Below are positions 7,454-15,150 of a DNA stretch of 62,201 nucleotides, piece by piece. Every line of letters begins with the position of its first letter. Position 1 is the stretch's first letter. The notes under the pieces were generated by a model. It saw nothing but the letters and a program-made list of their open reading frames with translations, did not search any database and was not told where the DNA came from. A program made the position numbers and the translations under genes. Origin of the DNA: a bacterium (GTDB taxonomy: Bacteria > Vulcanimicrobiota > JABDET01). The stretch spans positions 1 to 62,201 of the forward strand of contig JAKAVV010000015.1 of assembly GCA_021817145.1 (NCBI GenBank), written 5' to 3'.

Positions 7454-8855
7454 AATACAGTTTAAAAATCTGCTGCGGCGGGCGCAGGTTTTCTCCTCTG
7501 GGCTTCATCCATCCTAAAAATTTCCAGTTTTTAGGGATATGATAAAGAAAATAGGGCAGCCTTTCGTACTTTTTATCTAAAAGCGCGGGAAATATAAGAG
7601 CATAAGAATCAGCCATGCTTTTTAAGTGGAGATGGGGTGTAAAAGGAACAATTTTCCATTTCCCTTTTGAGTAAAGTTGCAGTCTTCCTAAAAACTCTTG
7701 ATTGATATAAATCTTCTTCCGAGGGAGTGATTTCAAAACTCGATATGGTTTTTTATCATAAGCCAGCTGAGCTCTTATCCAGGCTATATTTCCATAAGAG
7801 ATCCAGAGAGAATGAAGAATAAAAAGCATGGTTAAGATTAAAGAAAACTTCTTCACCAGTTCCAGCATTCCACGCGCCATTAAAATAGTGATAGGACATA
7901 TTAAAATCGTCCAATATCGGATCCACTTTAAAATAGGATGAAACGTTATGGTCATCACTCCAAATTCTAGATATCCAACTGTGAAAAGAATCCACAAGAA
8001 AAAGAATAGGATAAATCTGTTTTGATTCCATGCTTTTTTTCGATATTCCGAGAGAAAAAAGAAAAAAACAAAAAAGGGAGAAAGCCCCAATAATCCTCCT
8101 TCTGTTTTAAAGTTTGGAACCAATGCGTGCAGCAGGTATTTGGGAAGATAAAAGAGAGAGGTTTCCCCCTGCATCATGGATTGAGTGGATTCATAAATTT
8201 TTAGATAGTGAAATGGATTCCCTGTGTAAAGATAAAAGATGAAGAGTTCTGCCAACACAATTAAAAAGAATCCAGACATAATTTGTTTTATTGATTTCCA
8301 GTTTAATTTTTCAGCGATTAAGTAAGCGAGAAAGATGAAAAAAAAGAATAACCCATTTTCTTTTGTGACTGTTGAAACCCCCCAGGCAATTCCTGCCATG
8401 AAGCAGTAGTTTTCCATTAGTAAATAAACCCCAAAGAGCGCAAAAAAAGCTACAGGAATATCTCCTCCCACTTGGGTTGAGTAAAATAGATCCAGAGGAA
8501 ATACGGCGTAAAATAAAGCGGCCAGCAGTCCTATTTTTTCTCCTAAAGATTTCCGCGCAATAAGGTAAGTTAATAAAATGCACCCTATAGAACAGGAGAT
8601 ATTGTAGATAACCGCAGAGTTTTCATTAAACCCAAACAGTTTAAAACTTATGGCTAAAGGCAGGACAGTCATTAATCTCTGCGCGTTTAAATCAGCGCTG
8701 TTTAAAAAAGCCAGAGAAATGCCGTGAAGTGTAAGAGCATGATAAGCGATATAAATATAATCAATATCATCTGTATATCCAGGACCAACAAAAAAATAAA
8801 GTCTGAGGAGGAGCCCTAAACAGAGGATTCCAAGAATGGGGAGTTTTTGCTTCAC
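7392..8855 (-). CDS. GT39-type (PMT_2) membrane glycosyltransferase
   Basis: 487 residues, polytopic. The first large loop has the acidic signature GPGYTDDIDYIYIAYHAL (Asp29, Asp30, Asp32), then the PMT-like segment EKIGLLAALFYAVFPLDLFYSTQVGGDIPVAFF. It is the last gene of the minus-strand pilin operon and overlaps the radical SAM gene by 4 bp (ATGA), so translation is coupled. It is a second GT39 gene beside that at 5098, on the opposite strand. Inference: it may glycosylate the pilins or another envelope substrate made by the operon. No transcription terminator is obvious in the overlap with the convergent GT2 gene. Confidence 0.85.
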   Translation of the reverse strand: MKQKLPILGILCLGLLLRLYFFVGPGYTDDIDYIYIAYHALTLHGISLAFLNSADLNAQRLMTVLPLAISFKLFGFNENSAVIYNISCSIGCILLTYLIARKSLGEKIGLLAALFYAVFPLDLFYSTQVGGDIPVAFFALFGVYLLMENYCFMAGIAWGVSTVTKENGLFFFFIFLAYLIAEKLNWKSIKQIMSGFFLIVLAELFIFYLYTGNPFHYLKIYESTQSMMQGETSLFYLPKYLLHALVPNFKTEGGLLGLSPFFVFFFFLSEYRKKAWNQNRFILFFFLWILFTVGYLEFGVMTITFHPILKWIRYWTILICPITILMARGMLELVKKFSLILTMLFILHSLWISYGNIAWIRAQLAYDKKPYRVLKSLPRKKIYINQEFLGRLQLYSKGKWKIVPFTPHLHLKSMADSYALIFPALLDKKYERLPYFLYHIPKNWKFLGWMKPRGENLRPPQQIFKLYFIPPNKTSPSKSEKKEANHL

Positions 8856-9895
8856 TTGTTTTTTTTGACCATGTTGGATAAAATCATTTGGTATGCTTCA
8901 CAAGGGGTCCAGCAGTTTGGGCAGTGAAGTTCACTAACCTCTTTTCTAGTTTCTCCCGCTGGCTGACTTTTAATAATTTTAGCCAGGTCATATTCACTTT
9001 CTCTTAAGGATCCGATTTTTTTATCATAAATTGTGCAGGGGTAAACATTTCCCCAGGAGTCTATGTAGCAGGAAGTTTGAATGGCATGACAGGGTAGGGG
9101 AGTTTTTGCGGTTAATAAAAATTGTTTGGCATAAGAGAGATATTTGTTTTCCAGCCAATTTATGGGGTTCAGTGAAGATTTTTTGAACTGTACGATTTTT
9201 TCCAATTCTTCAGGATCTATTTTCGAAGTTTGTGATTGGTTTGTGTGGTAATAATGCGTAGATTGATGGGCTAGATTAACGTGAATATCGTCCTCTTTTA
9301 TATCAGAAATCTTTTTTTTGAGTTCTCGATAAAATTCCTGGAACTTTTTGGTGTTATAATCAGATAGAGTGTATCCAATATAAGCACGGAATTTTTTATG
9401 TTTTTTTGCGAGTTCCTTTAATTTTAAAAACGTTTGTATTCCTTTTTCCCAATCCCCTTTTATTCCGCGAATATCGTCATTTAAAGATTCAGGACCATCT
9501 AAACTGACGCCAATGATGACACGATCAATGGGGAGGCGCAAAATTTCCTCCACTTTTTGAGGGATGACAGAAGGCATCAGTCCATTCGTTGCGAAATTTA
9601 GCAGAAAAATCTTGCGCCTTTTGGCGAAAATTTTACAGATATCCACCAGATCTTCTCTTAAGAAAACTTCCCCGCCTGTTAAGTTAATCCATGACAAGAA
9701 ATCGGCTTTTTTAATGAATTCTTCGATTTCATCAAGTGTTAGTTCATTTTCAGGCTTGAGCTGCCAAATACTGCAGGTTTTGCATCTAGACTGACAGCGA
9801 AAGGTGATGCAAAAAGTTAATTTGAAAGGAAATTGGAGAGAATTCAGATTGGTTTTGAGAATTTGAAGCCCAAGGCGCGTAGCATTACGAAACAC
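8852..9895 (-). CDS. Radical SAM protein with SPASM-like C-terminal cysteines
   Basis: 347 residues. The N-terminal CITFRCQSRCKTCSIW (Cys34, Cys38, Cys41) is the CxxxCxxC that binds the radical SAM [4Fe-4S] cluster; WINLTGGEVFLRED is the GGE S-adenosylmethionine-binding motif. The C-terminal part has further cysteines in PLPCHAIQTSCYIDSWGNVYPC and ELHCPNCWTPC, as in SPASM/twitch proteins that hold auxiliary clusters and often modify peptides. It overlaps the NodU-type gene by 11 bp and the GT39 gene by 4 bp. The substrate is unknown; a pilin or sugar precursor modified within the same operon is a reasonable guess. Confidence 0.88.
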   Translation of the reverse strand: MFRNATRLGLQILKTNLNSLQFPFKLTFCITFRCQSRCKTCSIWQLKPENELTLDEIEEFIKKADFLSWINLTGGEVFLREDLVDICKIFAKRRKIFLLNFATNGLMPSVIPQKVEEILRLPIDRVIIGVSLDGPESLNDDIRGIKGDWEKGIQTFLKLKELAKKHKKFRAYIGYTLSDYNTKKFQEFYRELKKKISDIKEDDIHVNLAHQSTHYYHTNQSQTSKIDPEELEKIVQFKKSSLNPINWLENKYLSYAKQFLLTAKTPLPCHAIQTSCYIDSWGNVYPCTIYDKKIGSLRESEYDLAKIIKSQPAGETRKEVSELHCPNCWTPCEAYQMILSNMVKKNK

Positions 9896-11627
9896 AGCTT
9901 TTCCTCGAAACAGTGTTTTTAAACTTTTTAACTAAGTCAGAGTTTGGGTTTTCAAAAAGGTAAGGACCAATGATTAAGTAAGGGAATCCTGCTTCAAGAA
10001 AAACAGAAAAAGCTTGTTCAGGAGAACAGACTAGAGGCTCTCCATGGCGATTGAAACTTGTGTTTAACACAGAAGAATACCCTGTTAATTTTTGATAATT
10101 TTCAAGAAGGTTTCGGTAAATAAGGTTTTCATTTTGAAGCAGCTGAGGTCTGGATGAACCATCTGGACCAGTAACAGCTTCCATTTTTTTTCTCTGTTCA
10201 GGTTTAATCTGATATCCCATTGTCATAAAAGGGGATGGATTCCCATCCCAATCTTCCAGCAGATGGTTTGCTGATTCAAATAGGATCGTTGGACAAAAAG
10301 GCTGAAACCAGGATCTGCGTTTTAAAATTTTATTTAGCAAAGTTTTTGCCTCTTGATTTTCAGCAGAAGCTAGAATACTCCGATTTCCAAGAGCTCTTGG
10401 GCCATATTCCATTCTTCCTTGAAACCAGAGTAAAATATTTCCATCAGCCAATATTTCTGCCCCTTTCTGCTCTATGCTGCCTGTGGATTTATAAGTTAAA
10501 TTGAAATTTTTTGCTGTTTTTGCGATTTCATCTTCTGTAAAGGATGGACCAAGATAAGGATCAGTAAAAGAGATTTTCATGTTTGGGATCATTAAGCTTT
10601 GGACATAAAGAGCTGATCCAAGAGCTAATCCTCCATCCCCCATGTGTGGAAAAACAAACCAGTTTTTTAATCCTGAGAAAAGGCGGATCTTTTGATTGGC
10701 TTTGATATTTGAGGCAACTCCTCCTGCCCAAGACGTATCTAATAATTGGGTTTTGTTGAGCGCATTTTTGAATAATTCAACAAGTTTGGCTTCAAGAGTT
10801 TTCTGCCCCATCCAGGCGAACTGTTCCCAAGGCAGCTTAAAAGCGAGTTCCTTCAGTTTTAAGAACATCTTTTCAGGAGAATAAGCTGCTTTTACAGTTA
10901 ATCCATCAACAGTGAAGAAATCTAGCATTGGGTTTTTAAGATCAGGATGCGCCATATCTGCCAAGCACATAACTTTTCCTTCATCTTCCAGTTCTCTCAT
11001 ATTCAACAAAAAAGTGATAAGCTCAAAAAATACTCCTAATGAATCTTGCGCAGAGGTTTTTGCAAGAGAGGTTAATTTTCCATTTTGCAGCAGCTGAACA
11101 GAAGCTGAAAGCCCATCTCCAACCCCATCTATGGTTAAAACTGTTGAATCTGAAAAAGGGGAGCAGTAAGCAGCACAGGCAGCGTGTGCTGTATGATGAT
11201 CCACTAAAAAAAGTTGAAAGTTTTTAAATCCGATATGTCTGAGTTTTCTAATCAGCAGGATTTCACTTAATTTTTTTGTAAAATGAGTAGGTCTGATCCC
11301 TGTTAAGAAAAGCTTCCATTTTTTCTGTGTCTCCACATAAGATGGATACTTTTTTTTTCGCCTGACTTGATAATAATTTTCTTTGAGTCCAGGGAAAAGC
11401 CGTGTTAATGTTTTTGCCAGATCATAAGTTGCAGCAGCAATAATGTTAATTTCTTCCTTTTTAACTTTCGCATAATTTAAGCAGGCTTCAATGGATAATT
11501 CAGGAAAAAGAATTTCTAATTTTCTGCGGGTTAATCTTTCTTCATTAATGGCAAATAAGATTTTTCCATCTTGGAGAAGAGCTGCCCCTGAATCATGTCC
11601 ATCCCAAATTCCAAGAACATATCCCAT
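9885..11627 (-). CDS. NodU/CmcH-family carbamoyltransferase
   Basis: 580 residues, full length for the family. These enzymes transfer a carbamoyl group from carbamoyl phosphate, via a carbamoyl-adenylate, to hydroxyls of sugars or secondary metabolites. N-terminal ASKHA-like domain: GIWDGHDSGAALLQDG, INEERLTRRK, DHHTAHAACAAYCSPF, LTIDGVGDG and HMGDGGLALGSA. C-terminal YrdC-like domain: GRMEYGPRALGNRSILA, FQPFCPTILFE, LNTSFNRHGEPLVCSPEQA. It starts one base after the stop of the pilin-like gene at 11629 and overlaps the radical SAM gene, so it belongs to the pilin operon. Inference: it carbamoylates a surface glycan. Confidence 0.92.
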   Translation of the reverse strand: MGYVLGIWDGHDSGAALLQDGKILFAINEERLTRRKLEILFPELSIEACLNYAKVKKEEINIIAAATYDLAKTLTRLFPGLKENYYQVRRKKKYPSYVETQKKWKLFLTGIRPTHFTKKLSEILLIRKLRHIGFKNFQLFLVDHHTAHAACAAYCSPFSDSTVLTIDGVGDGLSASVQLLQNGKLTSLAKTSAQDSLGVFFELITFLLNMRELEDEGKVMCLADMAHPDLKNPMLDFFTVDGLTVKAAYSPEKMFLKLKELAFKLPWEQFAWMGQKTLEAKLVELFKNALNKTQLLDTSWAGGVASNIKANQKIRLFSGLKNWFVFPHMGDGGLALGSALYVQSLMIPNMKISFTDPYLGPSFTEDEIAKTAKNFNLTYKSTGSIEQKGAEILADGNILLWFQGRMEYGPRALGNRSILASAENQEAKTLLNKILKRRSWFQPFCPTILFESANHLLEDWDGNPSPFMTMGYQIKPEQRKKMEAVTGPDGSSRPQLLQNENLIYRNLLENYQKLTGYSSVLNTSFNRHGEPLVCSPEQAFSVFLEAGFPYLIIGPYLFENPNSDLVKKFKNTVSRKSCVS

Positions 11628-11628
11628 A

Positions 11629-13560
11629 TTAAGGTAAATTATCGTAATTCATGTCCTGTCCTGTTGTTCTATTGACCACTTCCCAATAGACAACATCATA
11701 ACCTGCAGAAATGATGGGGGAATAAGGTGGTTCTCTTTGCAAAAGATTAATATCAAATGGTTCATAAATATTATTATAGTCATTGTATGGAGGGGAGGAT
11801 CTAAAGTATTGAATTTGGGTTCCATAGAGAAGGTAATTGCTGCAGCCTCCACTCCCACAGTCTTTATAGATATTACTTCCTAAATACCCGTTGCTGGCAG
11901 AAGGGGAAACACTGCCAGAAAGATTGCTGCTTCCAGAAAAATTGACAGTAAAATAATTTGCGCTGTCAGATCCCAAACGATCAGACCATGACCAGGGAAT
12001 TGTAGAGGGGCTTCCTAATTGTTCTAAAACCATGGTATTCGCAAAATGGTTCGGATTGGTTGGATTAACATTGATTTGATAAGGAGTAATAAGCCCTGAA
12101 ACATCGCTGCCGCTGGATTGAAAGGGGGTGTTTGGAACAGTTCCTGAAGTGATATAACTTGAGTTGTCGTTTAGGAAGCTTTGTGAAGTGAGATCCCCTG
12201 TAATAGTAACTTTTCCCGGGCTTACATAAGACATATTCCCTGAATATCCTCCAGTTAAGCTGGAAGTATTTCCTTGCCAATAAGATTGAATTCCCATGTT
12301 TCCATCTGTATAAACAATATGATCTTTCAGGGTCGTGCTGTTGAAACAGTGACTGGAATAAGTATTTATAGAATAAGGACCCTGTCCATTTAAGTAATAA
12401 GAAGTCGATTGGAAATTGGTTTTCACTTCAATATCTCCTACACTTCCATCAGAACAGGTCATTAAATCACTTGGATTGGATACAACAATATTGACTTTAT
12501 TATTAGAATTGAATCCAGTCTGGGGGTCCCAGCTGCTGCTTGGAACCCAATCTGTATTGCTGGTGCTGACTCTCCATCCTCCTGGATCATAAATAAAAAG
12601 CCCGCTGTTGATTGCATTGTTAAAAAGGGTTTGCATTACATTGGTTAATGTCCCATTTCCTGATGCTGTTGGAAGCCCAATGCTTTGATTCCCTGTCCAG
12701 ATTCCAGAATTTCCCCCATTTGGCAGATAAACATTGCTTCCAGCAACAACAGCATCTTGAGAATCTTTTAAGCTGAAATAATAATCTGCTGAACTCATTC
12801 CTGTTAATTCATTGTGTGTGGAAGGGGGAGGTAAAACAACCATTTGTCCTGCTGAATAGCTTTTGTCAAAAGAATAAAATGAATTTCCGCCTGGAATATC
12901 TGACCCAGAGGTATAAAGAGTATCTCCTGCGCAGGTGCTGCAGGTGGTTGTTAAAGGTTGATTTGTTATCGCGTCAGGGCTTCCATCGAAAATCGGGACA
13001 GGTTCATTAGGGTCTCCTTCAAAATAGTTAAAAGTTGTGTATGAAACTGGTTTTATAATGACATGGAGCTCTTTTACGCTGGAGATTTGATTAGGATTGT
13101 CCCCTACAGCTCCAATGGCAAAGATCTGGATTCTGGTGCCAGCATGCATTTCAAAAGCGAAATATCCGTCTGTTTTTGTTCCAATTTGAGATCCAGAGCT
13201 GTTATAAATGGGGACTGTAACAGGGACTCCATAAGCTTTTAACGTCGCGGGTCCCAATGTGGTCAGCTCTTGTGAAGAAAAATTTATATTTCCACTTCCT
13301 GTAGAAGAAAGAGGGGCTGCTGATGAAGAAATCGTTTGACTGGTAACCCATTGGGGTAAGGCGTGCCCATTTGCGGTTTGTTCTTCTGCCCATCCTCTGG
13401 CCGCTTCAGAGCCTGTTTCAGCAAGTGAAATCGCTTTCTCATAAAGACTGGTTTTTACTGCCACATTGCTTTGAATAAAGAATGCTATTGAAAGGATGAG
13501 AATGATTGCCGCAATTCCCATAACAATGATAAGGGCGATCCCTCGGTTTGGCTTTTTCAT
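11629..13560 (-). CDS. Large PilX-like minor pilin
   Basis: 643 residues. The N-terminus RGIALIIVMGIAAIILILSIAFFIQSNVAVKTS is a prepilin-like hydrophobic helix of the PilX/GspK type, which lacks the usual Glu5 after the cleavage site; SLAETGSEAARGWAEEQ continues the pilin stalk helix. The remainder is a large Ser/Gly/Asn/Tyr-rich extracellular domain with a few Cys pairs (TTCSTCAGD, CGSGGCSNY). It is probably assembled at the pilus tip or acts as adhesin. It follows the gene at 13577 by 16 bp in the same operon. Its start is supported by GGGAGG about 7 bp upstream on the minus strand. Confidence 0.82.
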   Translation of the reverse strand: MKKPNRGIALIIVMGIAAIILILSIAFFIQSNVAVKTSLYEKAISLAETGSEAARGWAEEQTANGHALPQWVTSQTISSSAAPLSSTGSGNINFSSQELTTLGPATLKAYGVPVTVPIYNSSGSQIGTKTDGYFAFEMHAGTRIQIFAIGAVGDNPNQISSVKELHVIIKPVSYTTFNYFEGDPNEPVPIFDGSPDAITNQPLTTTCSTCAGDTLYTSGSDIPGGNSFYSFDKSYSAGQMVVLPPPSTHNELTGMSSADYYFSLKDSQDAVVAGSNVYLPNGGNSGIWTGNQSIGLPTASGNGTLTNVMQTLFNNAINSGLFIYDPGGWRVSTSNTDWVPSSSWDPQTGFNSNNKVNIVVSNPSDLMTCSDGSVGDIEVKTNFQSTSYYLNGQGPYSINTYSSHCFNSTTLKDHIVYTDGNMGIQSYWQGNTSSLTGGYSGNMSYVSPGKVTITGDLTSQSFLNDNSSYITSGTVPNTPFQSSGSDVSGLITPYQINVNPTNPNHFANTMVLEQLGSPSTIPWSWSDRLGSDSANYFTVNFSGSSNLSGSVSPSASNGYLGSNIYKDCGSGGCSNYLLYGTQIQYFRSSPPYNDYNNIYEPFDINLLQREPPYSPIISAGYDVVYWEVVNRTTGQDMNYDNLP

Positions 13561-13576
13561 GGCATACTCCTCCCTT

Positions 13577-14215
13577 TTAATTATAATATCGAATAAAAGC
13601 AGCTGTGCTGCTTTGAACTAAATTTCCTAAGCGGTCAACAAGAGTGATTCTTTCAACAGCCCACCCTCTTTTATACCAGAACTCTAAATCTTCAATTGGA
13701 TTCTGGCTGCCTGATCCTATTTTTTCTGAAGCAGAAGGAGGAGGGGATTGCACATTCCCTTGATACATATAAATTGTTCCACCATCCGGACCTGTAGGGC
13801 GATAAAATTGAATGGTGATAAGATTTTGCCCAAAAGGATCCAGGGAAAGAGTGATATAATTTCCAGGACCTGTCATGGCTGGGAAATCTCCATATTGATT
13901 CGGTTCATTTGCTGTCAAATTGTAGGGTGGGGGAGGAAAAAGGAGGGGACCAGAACTTAAGGGGGTTCCTTGAGGTCCATCCTGTCCTGTCAAAATGAAG
14001 TCGCTTGCCCTAATTCTTGCGCTGATTTGGTTTAGAATAGCGGCTGCCATGCGTTCAGCATCAGCTTTACCTTCAGTTTTAAGGAAAGCATGCTGATTGA
14101 CTTGAAATAGTTCTGCTATCGCTGTAAGAAGAGCTGCAAAAATGACGCTGGCAATTAAAACTTCGATTAAAGTAAGCCCTGATTTTAGATCCTTTTTTTC
14201 TCTTATGATTCGCAT
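13577..14215 (-). CDS. Minor pilin (PilW/GspJ-like)
   Basis: 212 residues. The start is the ATG complementary to 14213-14215, overlapping the stop of the upstream gene (TAATG) and preceded by GGAGG 6 bp away; longer open frames upstream are read-through of the repeat in the neighbouring gene. The leader MRIIREKKDLKSG is followed by LTLIEVLIASVIFAALLTAIAEL, a class III prepilin signal with Glu at +5, cut by prepilin peptidase and inserted in the pilus or pseudopilus. The C-terminal part contains IEDLEFWYKRGWAVERITLVD. Middle gene of a three-pilin set. Confidence 0.87.
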   Translation of the reverse strand: MRIIREKKDLKSGLTLIEVLIASVIFAALLTAIAELFQVNQHAFLKTEGKADAERMAAAILNQISARIRASDFILTGQDGPQGTPLSSGPLLFPPPPYNLTANEPNQYGDFPAMTGPGNYITLSLDPFGQNLITIQFYRPTGPDGGTIYMYQGNVQSPPPSASEKIGSGSQNPIEDLEFWYKRGWAVERITLVDRLGNLVQSSTAAFIRYYN

Positions 14216-15051
14216 TATCGTCCTCCAACAAAGGTGGTAGTGGAAGTAGAAGAGGTAGAGGTGCTGCTGGTAGAAGTGCTGCTGGTGGAGGAAGTGGAGG
14301 TGGAGGAGGTGGAAGTGGAAGAAGTAGAAGTGCTGCTGGTAGAAGAGGTAGAGGTGGAGGAGGTGGAAGTGGAAGAAGTAGAAGTGCTGCTGGTAGAAGA
14401 GGTAGAGGTGGAGGAAGTGGAAGTGGAAGAAGTAGAAGTGCTGCTGGTAGAAGAGGTAGAGGTGGAGGAAGTGGAAGTGGTGCTGGTAGAGGTAGAAGAG
14501 GTTGTTGTAGAGGTAGGGTAAGTGCATGGGAGAACATTGGGGTTTAGGGGGAACCATCCTGATGGCCTTGCAAACCTGGTTATTAGGTCATAGTTCTCTG
14601 TTTTTCCGCTGGATGGGATATTCCAGGCAAGATGGATGACAAGTTTCTTACTTGCTGATGCACTGCTTAAAGCGTTTTCTGTTTCAGGATAGGCAATAAT
14701 ATAACTTTTTTGCGGGTTAAAGTGGTTATTCTGGAAAAAAGAAGCATAAGTATAAGGATTAGAGGTGCTGTATAAATACTGCAGATTACTGAAAACATCA
14801 TCTGTATTTGTGAGGCAAGTAGAACAAAGCAGTTGGGAGCAGGGGGAAGGATTACAAGGGGGTATATAAAGTCTGGATTCTTCTCTTAACTTTTCCATGA
14901 GAGCTTGTGAAAATAAGGAGGCTTTTAGAGATTCTTTCTGTTGATAAGAATATCTTGTGGAAGTGATAAAAACAGGAATAACATAAAGGAAGATCAGCCC
15001 TAAAATTAGGACAGAAATCATCAATTCTAGAAAACTGATTCCATTTTTCAT
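14215..15051 (-). CDS. Minor pilin (PilV-like) with Ser/Thr repeat tail
   Basis: 278 residues. The start at the ATG complementary to 15049-15051 is chosen because a strong promoter (15077-15105) would start the transcript near 15070; the TTG at 15105 lies in its -35 box. The N-terminus MKNGISFLELMISVLILGLIFLY is a prepilin helix with Glu at +5. After a globular part (residues about 40-170 with CNPSPCSQLLCSTC) the protein ends in about 95 residues made only of Ser and Thr, in 18-residue units. Such tails are typical O-glycosylation or linker regions. The operon downstream encodes sugar-modifying enzymes, which fits a glycosylated pilin. Confidence 0.83.
   Translation of the reverse strand: MKNGISFLELMISVLILGLIFLYVIPVFITSTRYSYQQKESLKASLFSQALMEKLREESRLYIPPCNPSPCSQLLCSTCLTNTDDVFSNLQYLYSTSNPYTYASFFQNNHFNPQKSYIIAYPETENALSSASASKKLVIHLAWNIPSSGKTENYDLITRFARPSGWFPLNPNVLPCTYPTSTTTSSTSTSTTSTSSTSTSSTSSTSTSSTSTSSTSTSSTSSTSTSSTSTSSTSTSSTSSTSTSSTSTSSTSTSSTSSTSTSSTSTSSTSTTTFVGGR
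14231..14514. repeat. 54-bp tandem repeat coding for a Ser/Thr tail
   Basis: Roughly three copies of a 54-bp unit containing GTGCTGCTGGTAGAAG on the plus strand, itself built from 6- and 9-bp sub-repeats. It encodes 18-residue Ser/Thr units in the pilin gene at 14215. The unit is a multiple of 3, so copy-number change would keep the frame. Long open frames read from other frames here are by-products. Confidence 0.9.
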
Positions 15052-15076
15052 AGCAGATAATGGGTTAGTTGGTTTT

Positions 15077-15105
15077 ATTATAACAGAGATTTTGGGATAT
15101 TTCAA
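15077..15105 (-). promoter_or_regulatory. Sigma-70-type promoter of the pilin/modification operon
   Basis: On the minus strand: TTGAAA (15100-15105), 17-bp spacer, TATAAT (15077-15082). Expected start near 15070, about 19 nt before the ATG at 15051. It drives the three pilins and then the carbamoyltransferase, radical SAM and GT39 genes, which have overlaps or spacings of 16 bp or less. Confidence 0.75.
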
Positions 15106-15150
15106 CAGGAAAAGAGAAGAGGTGGATGAATTTTTTCAAATAACTCTTCT

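Noticed and set aside
14234-14521. Open frames on both strands over the Ser/Thr repeat (Val/Glu-rich plus-strand frame, Leu/Pro-rich minus-strand frame)
   Set aside because: They are by-products of a 54-bp repeat without stops; only the frame that continues the prepilin is supported by a start, ribosome site and N-terminal motif.
13577-14557. Long start for the PilW-like gene inside the upstream repeat
   Set aside because: The extra N-terminus is read-through of the repeat (His/Leu/Tyr-rich); the prepilin leader with GGAGG and TAATG overlap fixes the start at 14215.
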